Below, in pieces: positions 35,025 to 44,025 of a stretch of DNA of 64,000 nt (positions are counted from its first letter, which is position 1; each line of letters starts with the position of its first letter). The position numbers and the translations under genes were made by a program. The stretch comes from CBDBLK01 sp965243145 (lineage in GTDB: Bacteria > Bdellovibrionota > Bacteriovoracia > Bacteriovoracales > Bacteriovoracaceae), in assembly GCA_965243145.1 (NCBI GenBank), contig CBDEUB010000002.1, forward strand, positions 2,294,001-2,358,000, read 5' to 3'. The notes beneath the pieces are model-generated. The model searched no databases. It saw nothing but the letters and a program-made list of their open reading frames with translations, and was not told the origin of the DNA.

Positions 35025-35239
35025 TAGGTCAAAAATACCTCCCAGAAAGTTTTAGAAAGCAAGTTTATTTGGATATTAAAAAACAATATCCCAGTGTCGA
35101 AAGATTCTGTCTTGAAAATGATATTGATAAAAGTATTCTTTCACGGCTTTTAAGAGGCAAACAAAAAGATTTTAGATTAAGCACTTTGCATAGAATTGCC
35201 CAGGGGCTTGATAAAGCTATCGAGATTAAATTGAAGTAG
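35018..35239 (+). CDS. Cro-like HTH protein, copy 1
   Basis: 73 residues. A compact XRE-type DNA-binding domain (VERFCLENDIDKSILSRLLRGKQKDFRLSTLHRIAQGLD) with little else. About 85% identical by eye to the next gene. No ribosome site is visible, and the start codon is part of a palindrome, so autoregulation by binding at the start is likely. Confidence 0.75.
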   Translation: MQLGQKYLPESFRKQVYLDIKKQYPSVERFCLENDIDKSILSRLLRGKQKDFRLSTLHRIAQGLDKAIEIKLK

Positions 35240-35326
35240 CACTCTAGCTTTATATTCCTACTCTTTTTTGCTAGAGGGATAAAATTTAAAACCTAAACTA
35301 GGCAGAATACTAAACTGATTTTCCAT

Positions 35327-35342
35327 GTTGTAAATATCCAAC
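35327..35342. promoter_or_regulatory. Operator O1 of second Cro-like gene
   Basis: GTTGTAAATATCCAAC, one mismatch from the O1 site of copy 1, at the same position relative to its gene. Confidence 0.55.
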
Positions 35343-35366
35343 TTTCATTAAAAACATCTTTGTTAT

Positions 35367-35382
35367 GTTGTACCTATGCAAC
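35367..35382. promoter_or_regulatory. Operator O2 of second Cro-like gene
   Basis: GTTGTACCTATGCAAC covers the ATG at 35376, again 40 bases after O1. Confidence 0.55.
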
Positions 35383-35597
35383 TCGGTCAGAAATTTCTTT
35401 TAGAAAACTTCAGAAAGCAAGTTTACTTGGCCATAAAAAAACAATATCCGAGCGTTGAAAAATTCTGTTTTGAAAATGACATTGATAAAAGTATCCTCTC
35501 ACGCTTTTTAAGTGGCAAACAAAAAGATTTTAAAATAAGCACTTTGCACAGGATCGCACAGGGCCTTGATAAAACTGTCGAGATTAAATTAAAATAG
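35376..35597 (+). CDS. Cro-like HTH protein, copy 2
   Basis: 73 residues, paralog of the preceding gene (KFCFENDIDKSILSRFLSGKQKDFKISTLHRIAQGLD). The duplication includes the promoter and both operators; offset 358 bases. Changes fall partly in the recognition region. Confidence 0.75.
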   Translation: MQLGQKFLLENFRKQVYLAIKKQYPSVEKFCFENDIDKSILSRFLSGKQKDFKISTLHRIAQGLDKTVEIKLK

Positions 35598-35666
35598 TGC
35601 TCTAATTTTTTGAAAATAGGCTAAATTTTTACTCTTACGCAAACGAAGTTAAGGTCAGCATAAAAT

Positions 35667-36371
35667 TTAAAACGCCTTAGGCACAAAAGATTTATCGTTG
35701 AGCATACGGGCAGAATCGCCGGCCACGCTGATGACGAAAAGGCCTTGCTCCAGGGCGTACCCAGCGGCATCTTGTCCCACTTCCTGGTCTTTTCTCGGGT
35801 CTGCGTCTTTTTTGGATTCGAGGAAGGCGACCGCCCCGTAGATTTTTTTACCTTTGTATTCGGGGAAGTGCTCTCCTATTTTTAAGAGCGTGTTTTCAAT
35901 AAATCGTTTCACCTTGTGGGTAGATAAAGTCGTTTTTGTCTCAATAAAAACGATTTCTTCCCCGTTGATGGCCATGACATCAATCTCCCATTTCTTCTTG
36001 CCTTCGTCTGTTATGTTGGAGTAAATGCGGTGAATGGTGATGCCACGGTCTTTTAAAAGGCGGCCCAGGTTTGCCCTAGTGATGGTTTCGACAAAATCCC
36101 CCCGTTCATTGTCAATACTGCCCTTGACAAAATTTTTTGACTTGACTCGCCATTTCGCAGTATCCTTGATATTTTTTTCAACGGCCTTATTGGTCTCGGC
36201 GATGGCCTTTCTGGTCTCGGCAATGGCCTCTTTGGTTTTCTCAATAGATTCATTAGTCTTTTTGGCATTTTCCGCAATGGCCTTGGCGTTCGCCTCCGTC
36301 ATGGCCTGAAGCCGTTTAAAATTCTCCTGAATCTCGGCCCTGTCTCTTTCTTTTTGATCGCTGCTGCTCAT
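35667..36371 (-). CDS. Coiled-coil PD-(D/E)XK-like protein (DUF3782 type)
   Basis: 234 residues. The N-terminal 75 residues form a long coiled coil with TNESIEKTKEAIAETRKAIAET repeats. The C-terminal domain has KWEIDVMAINGEEIVFIETKTTLSTHKVKRFIE, which fits the Asp...Glu-x-Lys core of restriction-like nucleases as in DUF3782. It may be a nuclease or a nuclease-fold binding protein; partner unknown. Stand-alone. Confidence 0.7.
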   Translation of the reverse strand: MSSSDQKERDRAEIQENFKRLQAMTEANAKAIAENAKKTNESIEKTKEAIAETRKAIAETNKAVEKNIKDTAKWRVKSKNFVKGSIDNERGDFVETITRANLGRLLKDRGITIHRIYSNITDEGKKKWEIDVMAINGEEIVFIETKTTLSTHKVKRFIENTLLKIGEHFPEYKGKKIYGAVAFLESKKDADPRKDQEVGQDAAGYALEQGLFVISVAGDSARMLNDKSFVPKAF

Positions 36372-36717
36372 ATTATTCCCACCAAAATGGCCTCTAAATG
36401 CACTTTAAGGGTACTAATAGCATATTTACCCGTAGGGTACAAGGAAGGCCCCACCTCGATATTAACCAAAATGGTGCAAATGGTCAAAAGCAGGGGTTTA
36501 GGCCTCCCTGGCCCTCCTAAAGATGGTTTTTAATCGAAGTCCTACCATGGCCAAAATGCTGGCCCAATTCGAGCTAAGGTTGATTTTTGGCCTTTCCCAG
36601 TTTTCCCTTATCTCTCGGACGGTGGTTAATACTGGTTCAACCACTTTAGGGCAATGCCCAGGTTAGAATTTTTTATAAAATCGCTTTGACATTTGCGAAC
36701 GCTATCAATTTAAATAA
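36372..36717 (+). promoter_or_regulatory. 346-bp region ahead of the nap operon
   Basis: No gene seen. A sigma70-like promoter is possible near the right end: TTGACA at 36686, 17-base gap, TTTAAA at 36709. I do not see a canonical FNR box (TTGAT-N4-ATCAA). Several GGCC-rich short repeats of no clear structure occupy the rest. Confidence 0.35.
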
Positions 36718-36957
36718 ATGGGTATGCCTATTATGAGTTACCTGGCCTATCCGGCCAAAGCTAAAAAAACCGATTTGGTGGAAGAACTCAACCGTTTGAG
36801 TTCTTGTCAAGCGATGGCCTCAACCAATCGGGAATTGGTCATTTTGGTGACCGATACGGTGGACGACCGGGAAGAGGAAAAATTGCAAAAAAAATTGCAG
36901 GAAGTCCCCCACTTGACGGGCCTGGCCCTGGTTTCTGCCTACGGAGAGCAGTTGTAG
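36718..36957 (+). CDS. napD: NapD-like nitrate reductase chaperone
   Basis: 79 residues, small ferredoxin-like fold. NapD binds the Tat signal of NapA until the cofactor is loaded. MSYLAYPAKAKKTDLVEELNRLSSC and the LVILVTDTVDDREEEKLQKKLQEVPHLTGLALV ending match NapD proteins. Start may be ATG 36718 or the internal ATG 36733; neither has a good ribosome site. First gene of the nap-Moco array, 35 bases before napA. Confidence 0.75.
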   Translation: MGMPIMSYLAYPAKAKKTDLVEELNRLSSCQAMASTNRELVILVTDTVDDREEEKLQKKLQEVPHLTGLALVSAYGEQL

Positions 36958-36992
36958 TATTATAATGAGAAAAGCAGTGCATGGAGAAGCAC

Positions 36993-39329
36993 ATGGATAA
37001 TCTCAGTTTCATTCACCGGCCCTTAAACCGCCGGGATTTCCTCAAAAAGATGGCCTTTGGTTCGGCCATGTTGGCGGCCCAGGGGATGGTTCCGGGAATT
37101 TTGTTTGCCGAGGATCAGAACTTTAATCATCTCAAGGATGTGCCGTGGAAAAAAACCCCCTGCCGTTTTTGCGGTGTGGGTTGTGGCCTTTTAGTGGCCG
37201 TTAAAGACGGCAAGGCGGTGGCGGTAAAGGGCGACCCGGACTCATCCGTCAACAAGGGCCTTTGTTGTGTCAAGGGTTATTATTCGATTCTATCTCTCTA
37301 CGGCAAAGACCGTTTGACCACTGCCAAAGTGAAAAAAGATGGCCGCTTTGTCGATATGCCGATTGGCCAGGCCCTGGATTTGGTGGCGCAAAAGATGCAA
37401 GAAACCATTTCCCAGCACGGCAAAGATTCGGTGGCCATGTACGGAAGTGGCCAGTGGACAATTCCCGACGGATATGTTGCTTCAAAATTTATGAAGGGGG
37501 CGATTGGAACTAACAACTTGGAGGCCAATGCCCGGCTTTGCATGGCCTCGGCAGTGACCGGCTTTATCAGCAGTTTTGGGGCCGACGAACCCATGGGTTG
37601 TTATGAAGATATTGATCACGCCGATGTGTTTGTTCTTTGGGGCAACAATATGGCGGAAATGCATCCTGTCTTGTTCTCCCGCCTTTTGGAGAGGAGGTTG
37701 CGTTCCCCCCAAGTCAAAATCATCGATCTTACCACGCGCACCACGCGCACCTCTTACGCCAGCGACCGCTCCATCATTTTTAACCCGCAAACCGATTTGG
37801 CCCTGGCCAATGCCATTGCACACCAGATTGTCAAAAATGGCCAGCAGGACGAGAATTTTGTCAAAAAGTTTTGTTCCCTGAAAAAGGGTAAATCTCAAAT
37901 TGGTTATGGCCTGGAAGACGGGTTTCAATTTAAAGACCAACTCTCTTCCGTTTCGTGGGCCGAATACAAAAAGTTTTTAGAGGATTACGCCCCTGAGAAA
38001 GTTGCCAATTTGACCGGAGTTTCGGCCAAAAATATGGCCTATTTGGCCTCGCTTTACGGTGACCCCAAGAAAAAAGTGACCAGTTTCTGGTGTATGGGAG
38101 TCAACCAGCACACCCGCGGGACTTGGATGAACAACCTCATTTACAATATCCACTTGTTGGTGGGCAAAATTTCTTCTCCGGGCAACAGTCCCTTTTCTCT
38201 CACCGGACAGCCCAGCGCTTGTGGAACTGTGCGGGAAGTGGGAACCCTCACCCACAAACTTCCCAAGGGGGTAGTGACCAATAAGGCCCATCGTGAATTG
38301 GCCGCCAAAATTTGGCAGGTTCCTGTTTCCAATATCTCTCCCAAACCGGCACACCATACCATCTCCATGTTCCGCGCGCTGGATCGCGGGGACATTCGTT
38401 TCATGTGGATTCAGGTGACCAACCCCTTTGTGACTTTGCCCAAACTCAACCGCTATACCGAGGGAGCGCGCAAGGATGGCCGTTTTTTAGTCGTCTCGGA
38501 TGTGTACCCGACCCCCACCACCGACGAGGCCGATGTCATCCTTCCCTCGGCCATGTGGATCGAACGGGAGGGAATGTTTGGAAATTCCGAGAGGCGAACC
38601 CAGCACTTTGAAAAAATGTTGACTCCCCCGGGGGACGCCATGAGCGACACTTGGCAAATGATCCAAGTGGCCCGCCGGATGGGTTTTCAAAAATTGTTTC
38701 CCTGGGATGAAAAAGACCACATTGAAAAAATTTGGGAGGAATACAGTCTATTTCACAAGGGCAAAAAGCACAATATGGCCCCTTACGGTGTCCTCAAACA
38801 GCGCAGGGGAGTGATTTGGCCATTTGTTGGGGGTAAGGAAACCAAGTGGCGCTACAATGCCAGTTACGACCCCGCCTGTGAAAGGCCCCAATACGATTTT
38901 TATGGCAAACCCGATCGCAAGGCCTGGCTCATTATGCGCCCTTACGAGGCCGCGCCGGAGATGCCGGATAAAGACTATCCCTTTCTCTTGAGCACCGGCA
39001 GAGTGGTGGAACATTGGCATTCGGGTTCCATGACCCGCAGGATTCCCGTGCTCCACCAGGCGGTTCCCGAGGCCTTCGTAGAATTTCATCCCGACGATGC
39101 AAAAAAAATGAGCATTAAACAAGGAGAACTCGTCCGCTTGACTTCGAGGCGGGGGAATCTCACCCTCAAGGCCGAACTTGATGGCCGCGGCCGGCCTCGC
39201 CCCGGAGAGGTTTTTGTTCCCTTTTTTGACGAGGGGAAGCTGATCAACCAATTGACCTTGGATGCTTTTTGCCCCATTTCCAAACAGCCCGATTACAAAA
39301 AATGTGCTGTCAAGGTTGAAAAAGTATGA
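36993..39329 (+). CDS. napA: Periplasmic nitrate reductase catalytic subunit NapA
   Basis: 778 residues from ATG 36993 (GGAG at 6-base spacing; in-frame ATG 36981 is less likely). Reduces nitrate to nitrite in the periplasm using Mo-bis-MGD and one 4Fe-4S cluster. Tat motif NRRDFLKK at residues 12-19; cluster cysteines Cys57, Cys60, Cys64 and Cys92 (CRFCGVGCG ... CCVKGY); Mo ligand Cys183 in NARLCMASAVTGF. C-terminal molydopterin dinucleotide domain HWHSGSMTRRIP. Matches the Nap type, not Nar. The napB start overlaps its stop. Confidence 0.95.
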   Translation: MDNLSFIHRPLNRRDFLKKMAFGSAMLAAQGMVPGILFAEDQNFNHLKDVPWKKTPCRFCGVGCGLLVAVKDGKAVAVKGDPDSSVNKGLCCVKGYYSILSLYGKDRLTTAKVKKDGRFVDMPIGQALDLVAQKMQETISQHGKDSVAMYGSGQWTIPDGYVASKFMKGAIGTNNLEANARLCMASAVTGFISSFGADEPMGCYEDIDHADVFVLWGNNMAEMHPVLFSRLLERRLRSPQVKIIDLTTRTTRTSYASDRSIIFNPQTDLALANAIAHQIVKNGQQDENFVKKFCSLKKGKSQIGYGLEDGFQFKDQLSSVSWAEYKKFLEDYAPEKVANLTGVSAKNMAYLASLYGDPKKKVTSFWCMGVNQHTRGTWMNNLIYNIHLLVGKISSPGNSPFSLTGQPSACGTVREVGTLTHKLPKGVVTNKAHRELAAKIWQVPVSNISPKPAHHTISMFRALDRGDIRFMWIQVTNPFVTLPKLNRYTEGARKDGRFLVVSDVYPTPTTDEADVILPSAMWIEREGMFGNSERRTQHFEKMLTPPGDAMSDTWQMIQVARRMGFQKLFPWDEKDHIEKIWEEYSLFHKGKKHNMAPYGVLKQRRGVIWPFVGGKETKWRYNASYDPACERPQYDFYGKPDRKAWLIMRPYEAAPEMPDKDYPFLLSTGRVVEHWHSGSMTRRIPVLHQAVPEAFVEFHPDDAKKMSIKQGELVRLTSRRGNLTLKAELDGRGRPRPGEVFVPFFDEGKLINQLTLDAFCPISKQPDYKKCAVKVEKV

Positions 39330-39622
39330 AGTGGGCCAAACCTGCCATCGGAATTTCAACGGTTCTCATATTGGTATTGGGTGCAGTCTTTTTCTTTAAA
39401 TTTTCCTCTCGGCATGGGCCTCCCCGTGAAGAGGAGGCGGTTTATTTGCTGCCCGGTTCTCCCATGCCGATCCCCCATTTTTTGGATGGACGCCGCCGGT
39501 GTGTTTCTTGTCATGTTGGCGTTGCCGCCCATCCGGACATTCGCACCTCCCATCCCGAAAGGGAAAACTGTATGCAGTGCCATGTTCCCAAGCGAACCAC
39601 GCAACTGTTTCAAAGACCTTAA
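39326..39622 (+). CDS. napB: NapB-like diheme cytochrome c, short
   Basis: 98 residues. N-terminal signal anchor (AIGISTVLILVLGAVFFF) and two heme sites, CVSCH (59-63) and CMQCH (82-86), in the NapB context (IPHFLDGRRRCVSCH, then SHPERENCMQCHVPKRT). It passes electrons to NapA. Typical NapB is about 150 residues, so this one lacks most of the N-terminal extension. ATGA overlap with napA. Confidence 0.85.
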   Translation: MKWAKPAIGISTVLILVLGAVFFFKFSSRHGPPREEEAVYLLPGSPMPIPHFLDGRRRCVSCHVGVAAHPDIRTSHPERENCMQCHVPKRTTQLFQRP

Positions 39623-39634
39623 CGGGAAGAAAAA

Positions 39635-40849
39635 ATGATTTCAGTAGCAGAGGCCCACCGTTTAGTGCTCAAGCATACTCTTCAGTTGCCCAGTGAAAAA
39701 GTTTCCCTTGAGAATCTTGAGGGAAGAATTTTGGCCGAAGATATTTATGCCTCCCGCCCCCAACCGCCTTTTGACCGCGTGGCCATGGATGGAGTTGCCA
39801 TTGCCCTCTCCGCTTCTTCTGAAAAGCGATCTTTGAGTTTGGCAGGTGTGCAAAGGGCGGGATTTCCACCCTTAACTTTAAAAAGTGATGAACAGGCCAT
39901 TGAAGTGATGACCGGGGCCATTTTGCCCCTCGGGGCGAATGTGGTGGTTCCCTACGAATGTTGCCACCTGGAAAAAGACAGGGTTGAAATTGATGAGCAC
40001 TTTGAATTGATCAAGGATAAAAATATCCACTTGGCGGGAAGTGATTACGGAGTCGGTGAAAAGCTGTTGCAAAGGGGGGAGCGCCTGACTTCTCCTGCCA
40101 TTTCACTTTTGGCCTCCAGTGGAGTTTCCCAGGTGGAAGTGGTAAAATTCCCCCGGGTGGCGATTATCAGTACGGGGGACGAGTTGGTTCCTCCAGGGCA
40201 AACTTGTCGGCCGTGGCAAATTTGGCGTTCCAATCCCCTGGGCATGGCGGCCCAGTTAAAGATGCTGGGCATACCTCCGCAAAATATAGAGCAGTACCAT
40301 GTCAATGACGATTTTAAGGCACTCTTTTCCCTCCTGGAAAAAGTTTTGCATGACGATCAATTGATTCTCCTTTCCGGCGGGGTTTCCGCCGGCAAATACG
40401 ATTTTGTCGATGCCGTTCTCGCCGACTTGGGAGTGACGATCCATTTTCACAAAGTTGCCCAAAGGCCAGGACGCCCCCTCTTGTTTGCAACGGGCAGAGT
40501 GGGCCAATGCCTCTTTGGCCTGCCTGGGAATCCCGTTTCCGCCCTCACTTGTATGCGGCGGTATGTATTGCCCGCTCTGCAAAGTTCTCTGGGGACTTCT
40601 TCTCGCGTTTTCCATGCGGTTTTGCGGGAAGAACTGGCCTTTAAAAAGAAGTTGACTCTCTTTGCGCCCGTTCAGGTGGAGAGCAATGCCCGGGGAGAAC
40701 TTTGTGCCACTCCTGTCAGAACCAATGGGTCGGGAGATTTTTTCAGTTTGGCCAAGTCCCATGGGTTTTGTGAATTGCCCGCCGATGTGGATCAACACCC
40801 CGTTGGCGCAGTTTATCCTCTCTATTTTTGGCCTGGAATTTCATGTTAA
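39635..40849 (+). CDS. moeA: Molybdopterin molybdenumtransferase MoeA
   Basis: 404 residues. Inserts molybdate into adenylylated molybdopterin. Motifs: PPFDRVAMDGVAI, VMTGAILPLGANVVVPYE, VAIISTGDELVPPG, LLSGGVSAGKYDFV, and FGLPGNPVSAL. GGAAG precedes the ATG. Full-length for the family. Confidence 0.93.
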   Translation: MISVAEAHRLVLKHTLQLPSEKVSLENLEGRILAEDIYASRPQPPFDRVAMDGVAIALSASSEKRSLSLAGVQRAGFPPLTLKSDEQAIEVMTGAILPLGANVVVPYECCHLEKDRVEIDEHFELIKDKNIHLAGSDYGVGEKLLQRGERLTSPAISLLASSGVSQVEVVKFPRVAIISTGDELVPPGQTCRPWQIWRSNPLGMAAQLKMLGIPPQNIEQYHVNDDFKALFSLLEKVLHDDQLILLSGGVSAGKYDFVDAVLADLGVTIHFHKVAQRPGRPLLFATGRVGQCLFGLPGNPVSALTCMRRYVLPALQSSLGTSSRVFHAVLREELAFKKKLTLFAPVQVESNARGELCATPVRTNGSGDFFSLAKSHGFCELPADVDQHPVGAVYPLYFWPGISC

Positions 40850-41778
40850 AAGATTTTCACGGACGCCACATTCACAAGTTGCGCCTCTCCCTACTGGATG
40901 CGTGCAATTTCCGTTGCCTCTATTGTATGCCTCAAAATCCCCGCTTTATGCCTGCAAAACTTCTTTTGAACCGATCGGACATTGTTACAATCACTCGCGT
41001 CTTGGTTTCTTTGGGAATTGATGAAATCAGGGTGACCGGAGGGGAACCGAGTTTACGGCCAGATTTTTTAGAGATTATGCAAGATTTATCCCAGTTTAAA
41101 CTCAAAAAATTGGCCATGACCAGTAACGGGTTGCACTTGCACAGACTTCTCCCCGCTTTGAAAAAAACCCGATGCCAGCACATCAATTTTAGTTTGGATG
41201 GCCTCAATCGGGACACTTTTAAAACAATGGCCAAATCGGATTCTTTGGAGGCGGTTTTAACTTCTATTTTTATGGCCCAGGAATTGGGTTTTCGAGTGAA
41301 AATAAATATGGTTGTGATGAGGGGGGTAAACGATGCCGAAATTGAAAATTTTATTGAATTTTCCGCCCAACACGATATTGAAGTGCGCTTTTTGGAACTG
41401 ATGCGCATAGGTGTGGCCCGTCAGAATTTTGAAAAACATTTTATCAGTGCCGGCGAGATCATCTCTCGCTTGGAACAGCATTGGCCTTTGACAGCGCTTG
41501 ACAGTGCGCCCGACTCTACGGCGTTCAATTACCGCTTGAGCAATGGTGCCCGCATCGGTTTTATCGCCTCGGAATCCCGCCCTTTTTGCAGGGGTTGCTC
41601 TCGTTTGAGACTGGCGGCAGACGGAGTTTTGCACCCTTGTTTGATGGTAGATTCGGGAGTATCTTTAAAAAATCAGAGTCGAGAGGCAATTGAACAATTG
41701 CTATTAAAAGTGATGGATCGTAAACCAACGGAAAGAATTTTTGAAGTGGATCGGCCAATGAACCAAATCGGGGGATAA
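40843..41778 (+). CDS. moaA: GTP 3',8-cyclase MoaA
   Basis: 311 residues from ATG 40843, which overlaps the moeA stop. Radical SAM enzyme of the first molybdopterin step. N-terminal cluster Cys21, Cys25, Cys28 (DACNFRCLYCMP), second cluster in FCRGCSRLRLAADGVLHPC, and the essential C-terminal Gly-Gly is present (NQIGG). Partner MoaC follows directly. Confidence 0.95.
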   Translation: MLKDFHGRHIHKLRLSLLDACNFRCLYCMPQNPRFMPAKLLLNRSDIVTITRVLVSLGIDEIRVTGGEPSLRPDFLEIMQDLSQFKLKKLAMTSNGLHLHRLLPALKKTRCQHINFSLDGLNRDTFKTMAKSDSLEAVLTSIFMAQELGFRVKINMVVMRGVNDAEIENFIEFSAQHDIEVRFLELMRIGVARQNFEKHFISAGEIISRLEQHWPLTALDSAPDSTAFNYRLSNGARIGFIASESRPFCRGCSRLRLAADGVLHPCLMVDSGVSLKNQSREAIEQLLLKVMDRKPTERIFEVDRPMNQIGG

Positions 41779-41780
41779 TC

Positions 41781-42254
41781 TTGCCTTTTACTCATATAGG
41801 TGCACAAAACAATCCCACCATGGTGGATATTTCCCGTAAATCTTCCAGCACCCGCTCGGCCAAGGCCAAAACGGAGGTGTGGTTGCCCCCTCAAGTGTGC
41901 CAGCATTTTCAAGAGGGGGACATTCATTCGCCCAAGGGGCCTGTGTTTCAAACCGCCATCATTGCCGGGACTATGGCCCTCAAAAGGACGGATGAACTGA
42001 TTCCCTTCTGCCATAAAATCGACCTTGAGGCCTGTGGTATCACCATCGAATTGGAGCAGACTTGTGCTGTGGTTGAATGTTCGGTCAAATCCTGGGGCAA
42101 AACGGGCGTTGAAATGGAGGCCTTAGTGGGTGCCCAAGTGGCGGCCTTAACCATTTACGATATGTGCAAGTCTTTCGGCCACGGAATGGAAATTAAGGGT
42201 TGCCGTTTGATAGAAAAAAAGGGAGGCAAGAGTGACTACCACTGCCACGCCTGA
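41781..42254 (+). CDS. moaC: Cyclic pyranopterin monophosphate synthase MoaC
   Basis: 157 residues, TTG start two bases after moaA. Converts the MoaA product to cPMP. Motifs MVDISRK, KRTDELIPFCHKIDL and TGVEMEALVGAQVAALTIYDMCK are standard. Its end overlaps the mobBA gene by 23 bases. Confidence 0.94.
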   Translation: MPFTHIGAQNNPTMVDISRKSSSTRSAKAKTEVWLPPQVCQHFQEGDIHSPKGPVFQTAIIAGTMALKRTDELIPFCHKIDLEACGITIELEQTCAVVECSVKSWGKTGVEMEALVGAQVAALTIYDMCKSFGHGMEIKGCRLIEKKGGKSDYHCHA

Positions 42255-43353
42255 CCTGTTTCACCCTTTGGAAATGTCTTTTTGTGGCCATTCGGGGCGG
42301 GGTAAAACTACCTTGATAACCAAACTGATCGAAAGATTCTCTAAAAAATTCAGAGTTGGCTATATCAAACACGATGCCCACCATTTCACTATGGATCGGC
42401 CGGGCAAAGATACTGATCAGGCCACTCGCGCGGGGGCCTTTCAAGTGGCGATCAATTCCCCCGAACAAACCGCCCTGTTGGTGAACCACGCTGCATCACC
42501 GTTTTTTATGCAACAAAATTATTGTGACTGCGATGTGGTTTTTGTCGAAGGCCACAAGGCGGAGAGCGGTTGCAAAATTCTTCTGTGGGACGACACTCCC
42601 GAGGACAACCTTTTATTGGAATCTTTGCAAACAAATCCCCGGGTGCATCTTCTCGCAGTGGTGGGCAGAACCGTCGAGTTTAAAGGCCTGCAAGACATTC
42701 CTTATTTTGAGCGAAACGATATATCTGGAATTGAACATTGTATTGCAAAATACTGGCAGCAAAAAATTTCTATGCGGCCTCTCTACGGATTGATTTTGCG
42801 AGGCGGCCATTCCCGGCGAATGGGGCACGACAAAGGGGCGATTGCCTACCATGGCCGGCCCCAAGTGGATTTTTTATACGATTTGCTAAGTGGTCTGTTG
42901 GATCGAACTTATATATCTTGCCGGAGTGATCAAAGGGAGCAAATATTAAAGAAAAATGGTGATAATAGCTTGGAAGATTGTTATATTGGTTTTGGCCCTA
43001 TGGGAGGGATCCTCAGCGCTTTTCGCCGCCATCCCCAGGCGAATTGGTTGGTAGTGGCCTGTGATATGCCTTTTATCAACAGAGAAACTCTTGCGCAACT
43101 TATCCAGGAGCATAATCCCTATAAAATGGCGACTTGTTTTTTTAATACAGAAAGGGGCCATCCGGAACCCCTGTGTACCATTTATACGCCCAAGGCGGCG
43201 GTAAAAATGGGAATGTCTTTGTCCATGGGCAAAACTTGCCCTCGCCGCATCTTGATGGATTCTTCCGTGCACATTTTACACCCCACCCGGGGCCAAGTTC
43301 TCACCAATATCAATACACCACAAGAATTGCAAAGTATGGAGAGTGCGGTATGA
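42232..43353 (+). CDS. mobBA: MobB-MobA fusion, molybdopterin guanylyltransferase
   Basis: 373 residues from GTG 42232. The N-terminal half is MobB, a GTP-binding P-loop protein (GHSGRGKTTL, residues 19-28; YIKHDAHHF; FVEGHK). The C-terminal half is MobA, which attaches GMP to make the MGD cofactor (LYGLILRGGHSRRMGHDKG near residue 186, VVACDMPFI). The usual AGG of MobA is RGG here. The fusion supplies the bis-MGD needed by NapA. Confidence 0.92.
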   Translation: MTTTATPDLFHPLEMSFCGHSGRGKTTLITKLIERFSKKFRVGYIKHDAHHFTMDRPGKDTDQATRAGAFQVAINSPEQTALLVNHAASPFFMQQNYCDCDVVFVEGHKAESGCKILLWDDTPEDNLLLESLQTNPRVHLLAVVGRTVEFKGLQDIPYFERNDISGIEHCIAKYWQQKISMRPLYGLILRGGHSRRMGHDKGAIAYHGRPQVDFLYDLLSGLLDRTYISCRSDQREQILKKNGDNSLEDCYIGFGPMGGILSAFRRHPQANWLVVACDMPFINRETLAQLIQEHNPYKMATCFFNTERGHPEPLCTIYTPKAAVKMGMSLSMGKTCPRRILMDSSVHILHPTRGQVLTNINTPQELQSMESAV

Positions 43354-43589
43354 AAATTGAAGTGAAATATTTTGCTTCCATGAGGGAAGCGGTGGGAAAG
43401 TCCGAGGAAATTGTGGAAACCAACGCCTCGACTGTCAAAGAATTGTTTTCCCAAATGTGCCGGGAATATCATTTCAATGGCGAAACTCAACATTTCAAAG
43501 TTGCCGTCAATGAAGAATATGCTCCCTTTTCTCACCAGTTGAAAGAAATGGATACGGTTGCTTTTATCCCCCCCGTCTCGGGAGGATGA
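43350..43589 (+). CDS. moaD: Molybdopterin synthase small subunit MoaD
   Basis: 79 residues from ATG 43350, overlapping the mobBA stop. Ubiquitin-like fold ending in VAFIPPVSGG; the terminal Gly-Gly is thiocarboxylated by the MoeB system and donates sulfur to cPMP. Confidence 0.92.
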   Translation: MKIEVKYFASMREAVGKSEEIVETNASTVKELFSQMCREYHFNGETQHFKVAVNEEYAPFSHQLKEMDTVAFIPPVSGG

Positions 43590-43590
43590 T

Positions 43591-44025
43591 GTGCTTCTCT
43601 TTGAAGTCACCAACGAAATTTTGGTTCCCCAGGTTTTGATGGACAAAATATCAGACCCCGCCTGTGGAGGCATGGCCTATTTTGCTGGCCTCGTTCGCAA
43701 CCACAATCAGGGCCTGCAAGTGAGTTCTTTGGAGTATCAGTGTTACCAAAGTATGGCCCTCAAAGAGGGAAAAAATATCGTGGAAGAGGCGCAACGAATC
43801 TACTCTTTTTCCAAGGCCTATGCCATTCACCGGGAAGGGCATTTGCAAATAGGTGAAATGGCCGTTTGGGTGGGAGTTGCCTCTTTCCACAGGGATGCCG
43901 CTTTCAAGGCCTGCCGTTATATTATCGATCAAATCAAGGCCAATGTTCCCATTTGGAAAAAAGAACACTATGTCGGCCATCCTTCCCAATGGGCCTTATG
44001 TGAACGCTGTCATGCAGGCCAGTGA
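43591..44025 (+). CDS. moaE: Molybdopterin synthase large subunit MoaE
   Basis: 144 residues from GTG 43591, with GGGAGG five bases upstream. Motifs GGMAYFAGLVRNHNQG, YAIHREGHLQIGEMAVWVGVAS and the catalytic VPIWKKEHY are present. One base after moaD. Confidence 0.94.
   Translation: MLLFEVTNEILVPQVLMDKISDPACGGMAYFAGLVRNHNQGLQVSSLEYQCYQSMALKEGKNIVEEAQRIYSFSKAYAIHREGHLQIGEMAVWVGVASFHRDAAFKACRYIIDQIKANVPIWKKEHYVGHPSQWALCERCHAGQ

Noticed and set aside
36686..36714. FNR-type site ahead of napD
   Set aside because: TTGAC and ATCAA are present but 13 bases apart instead of 4, so the palindrome does not fit an FNR box.
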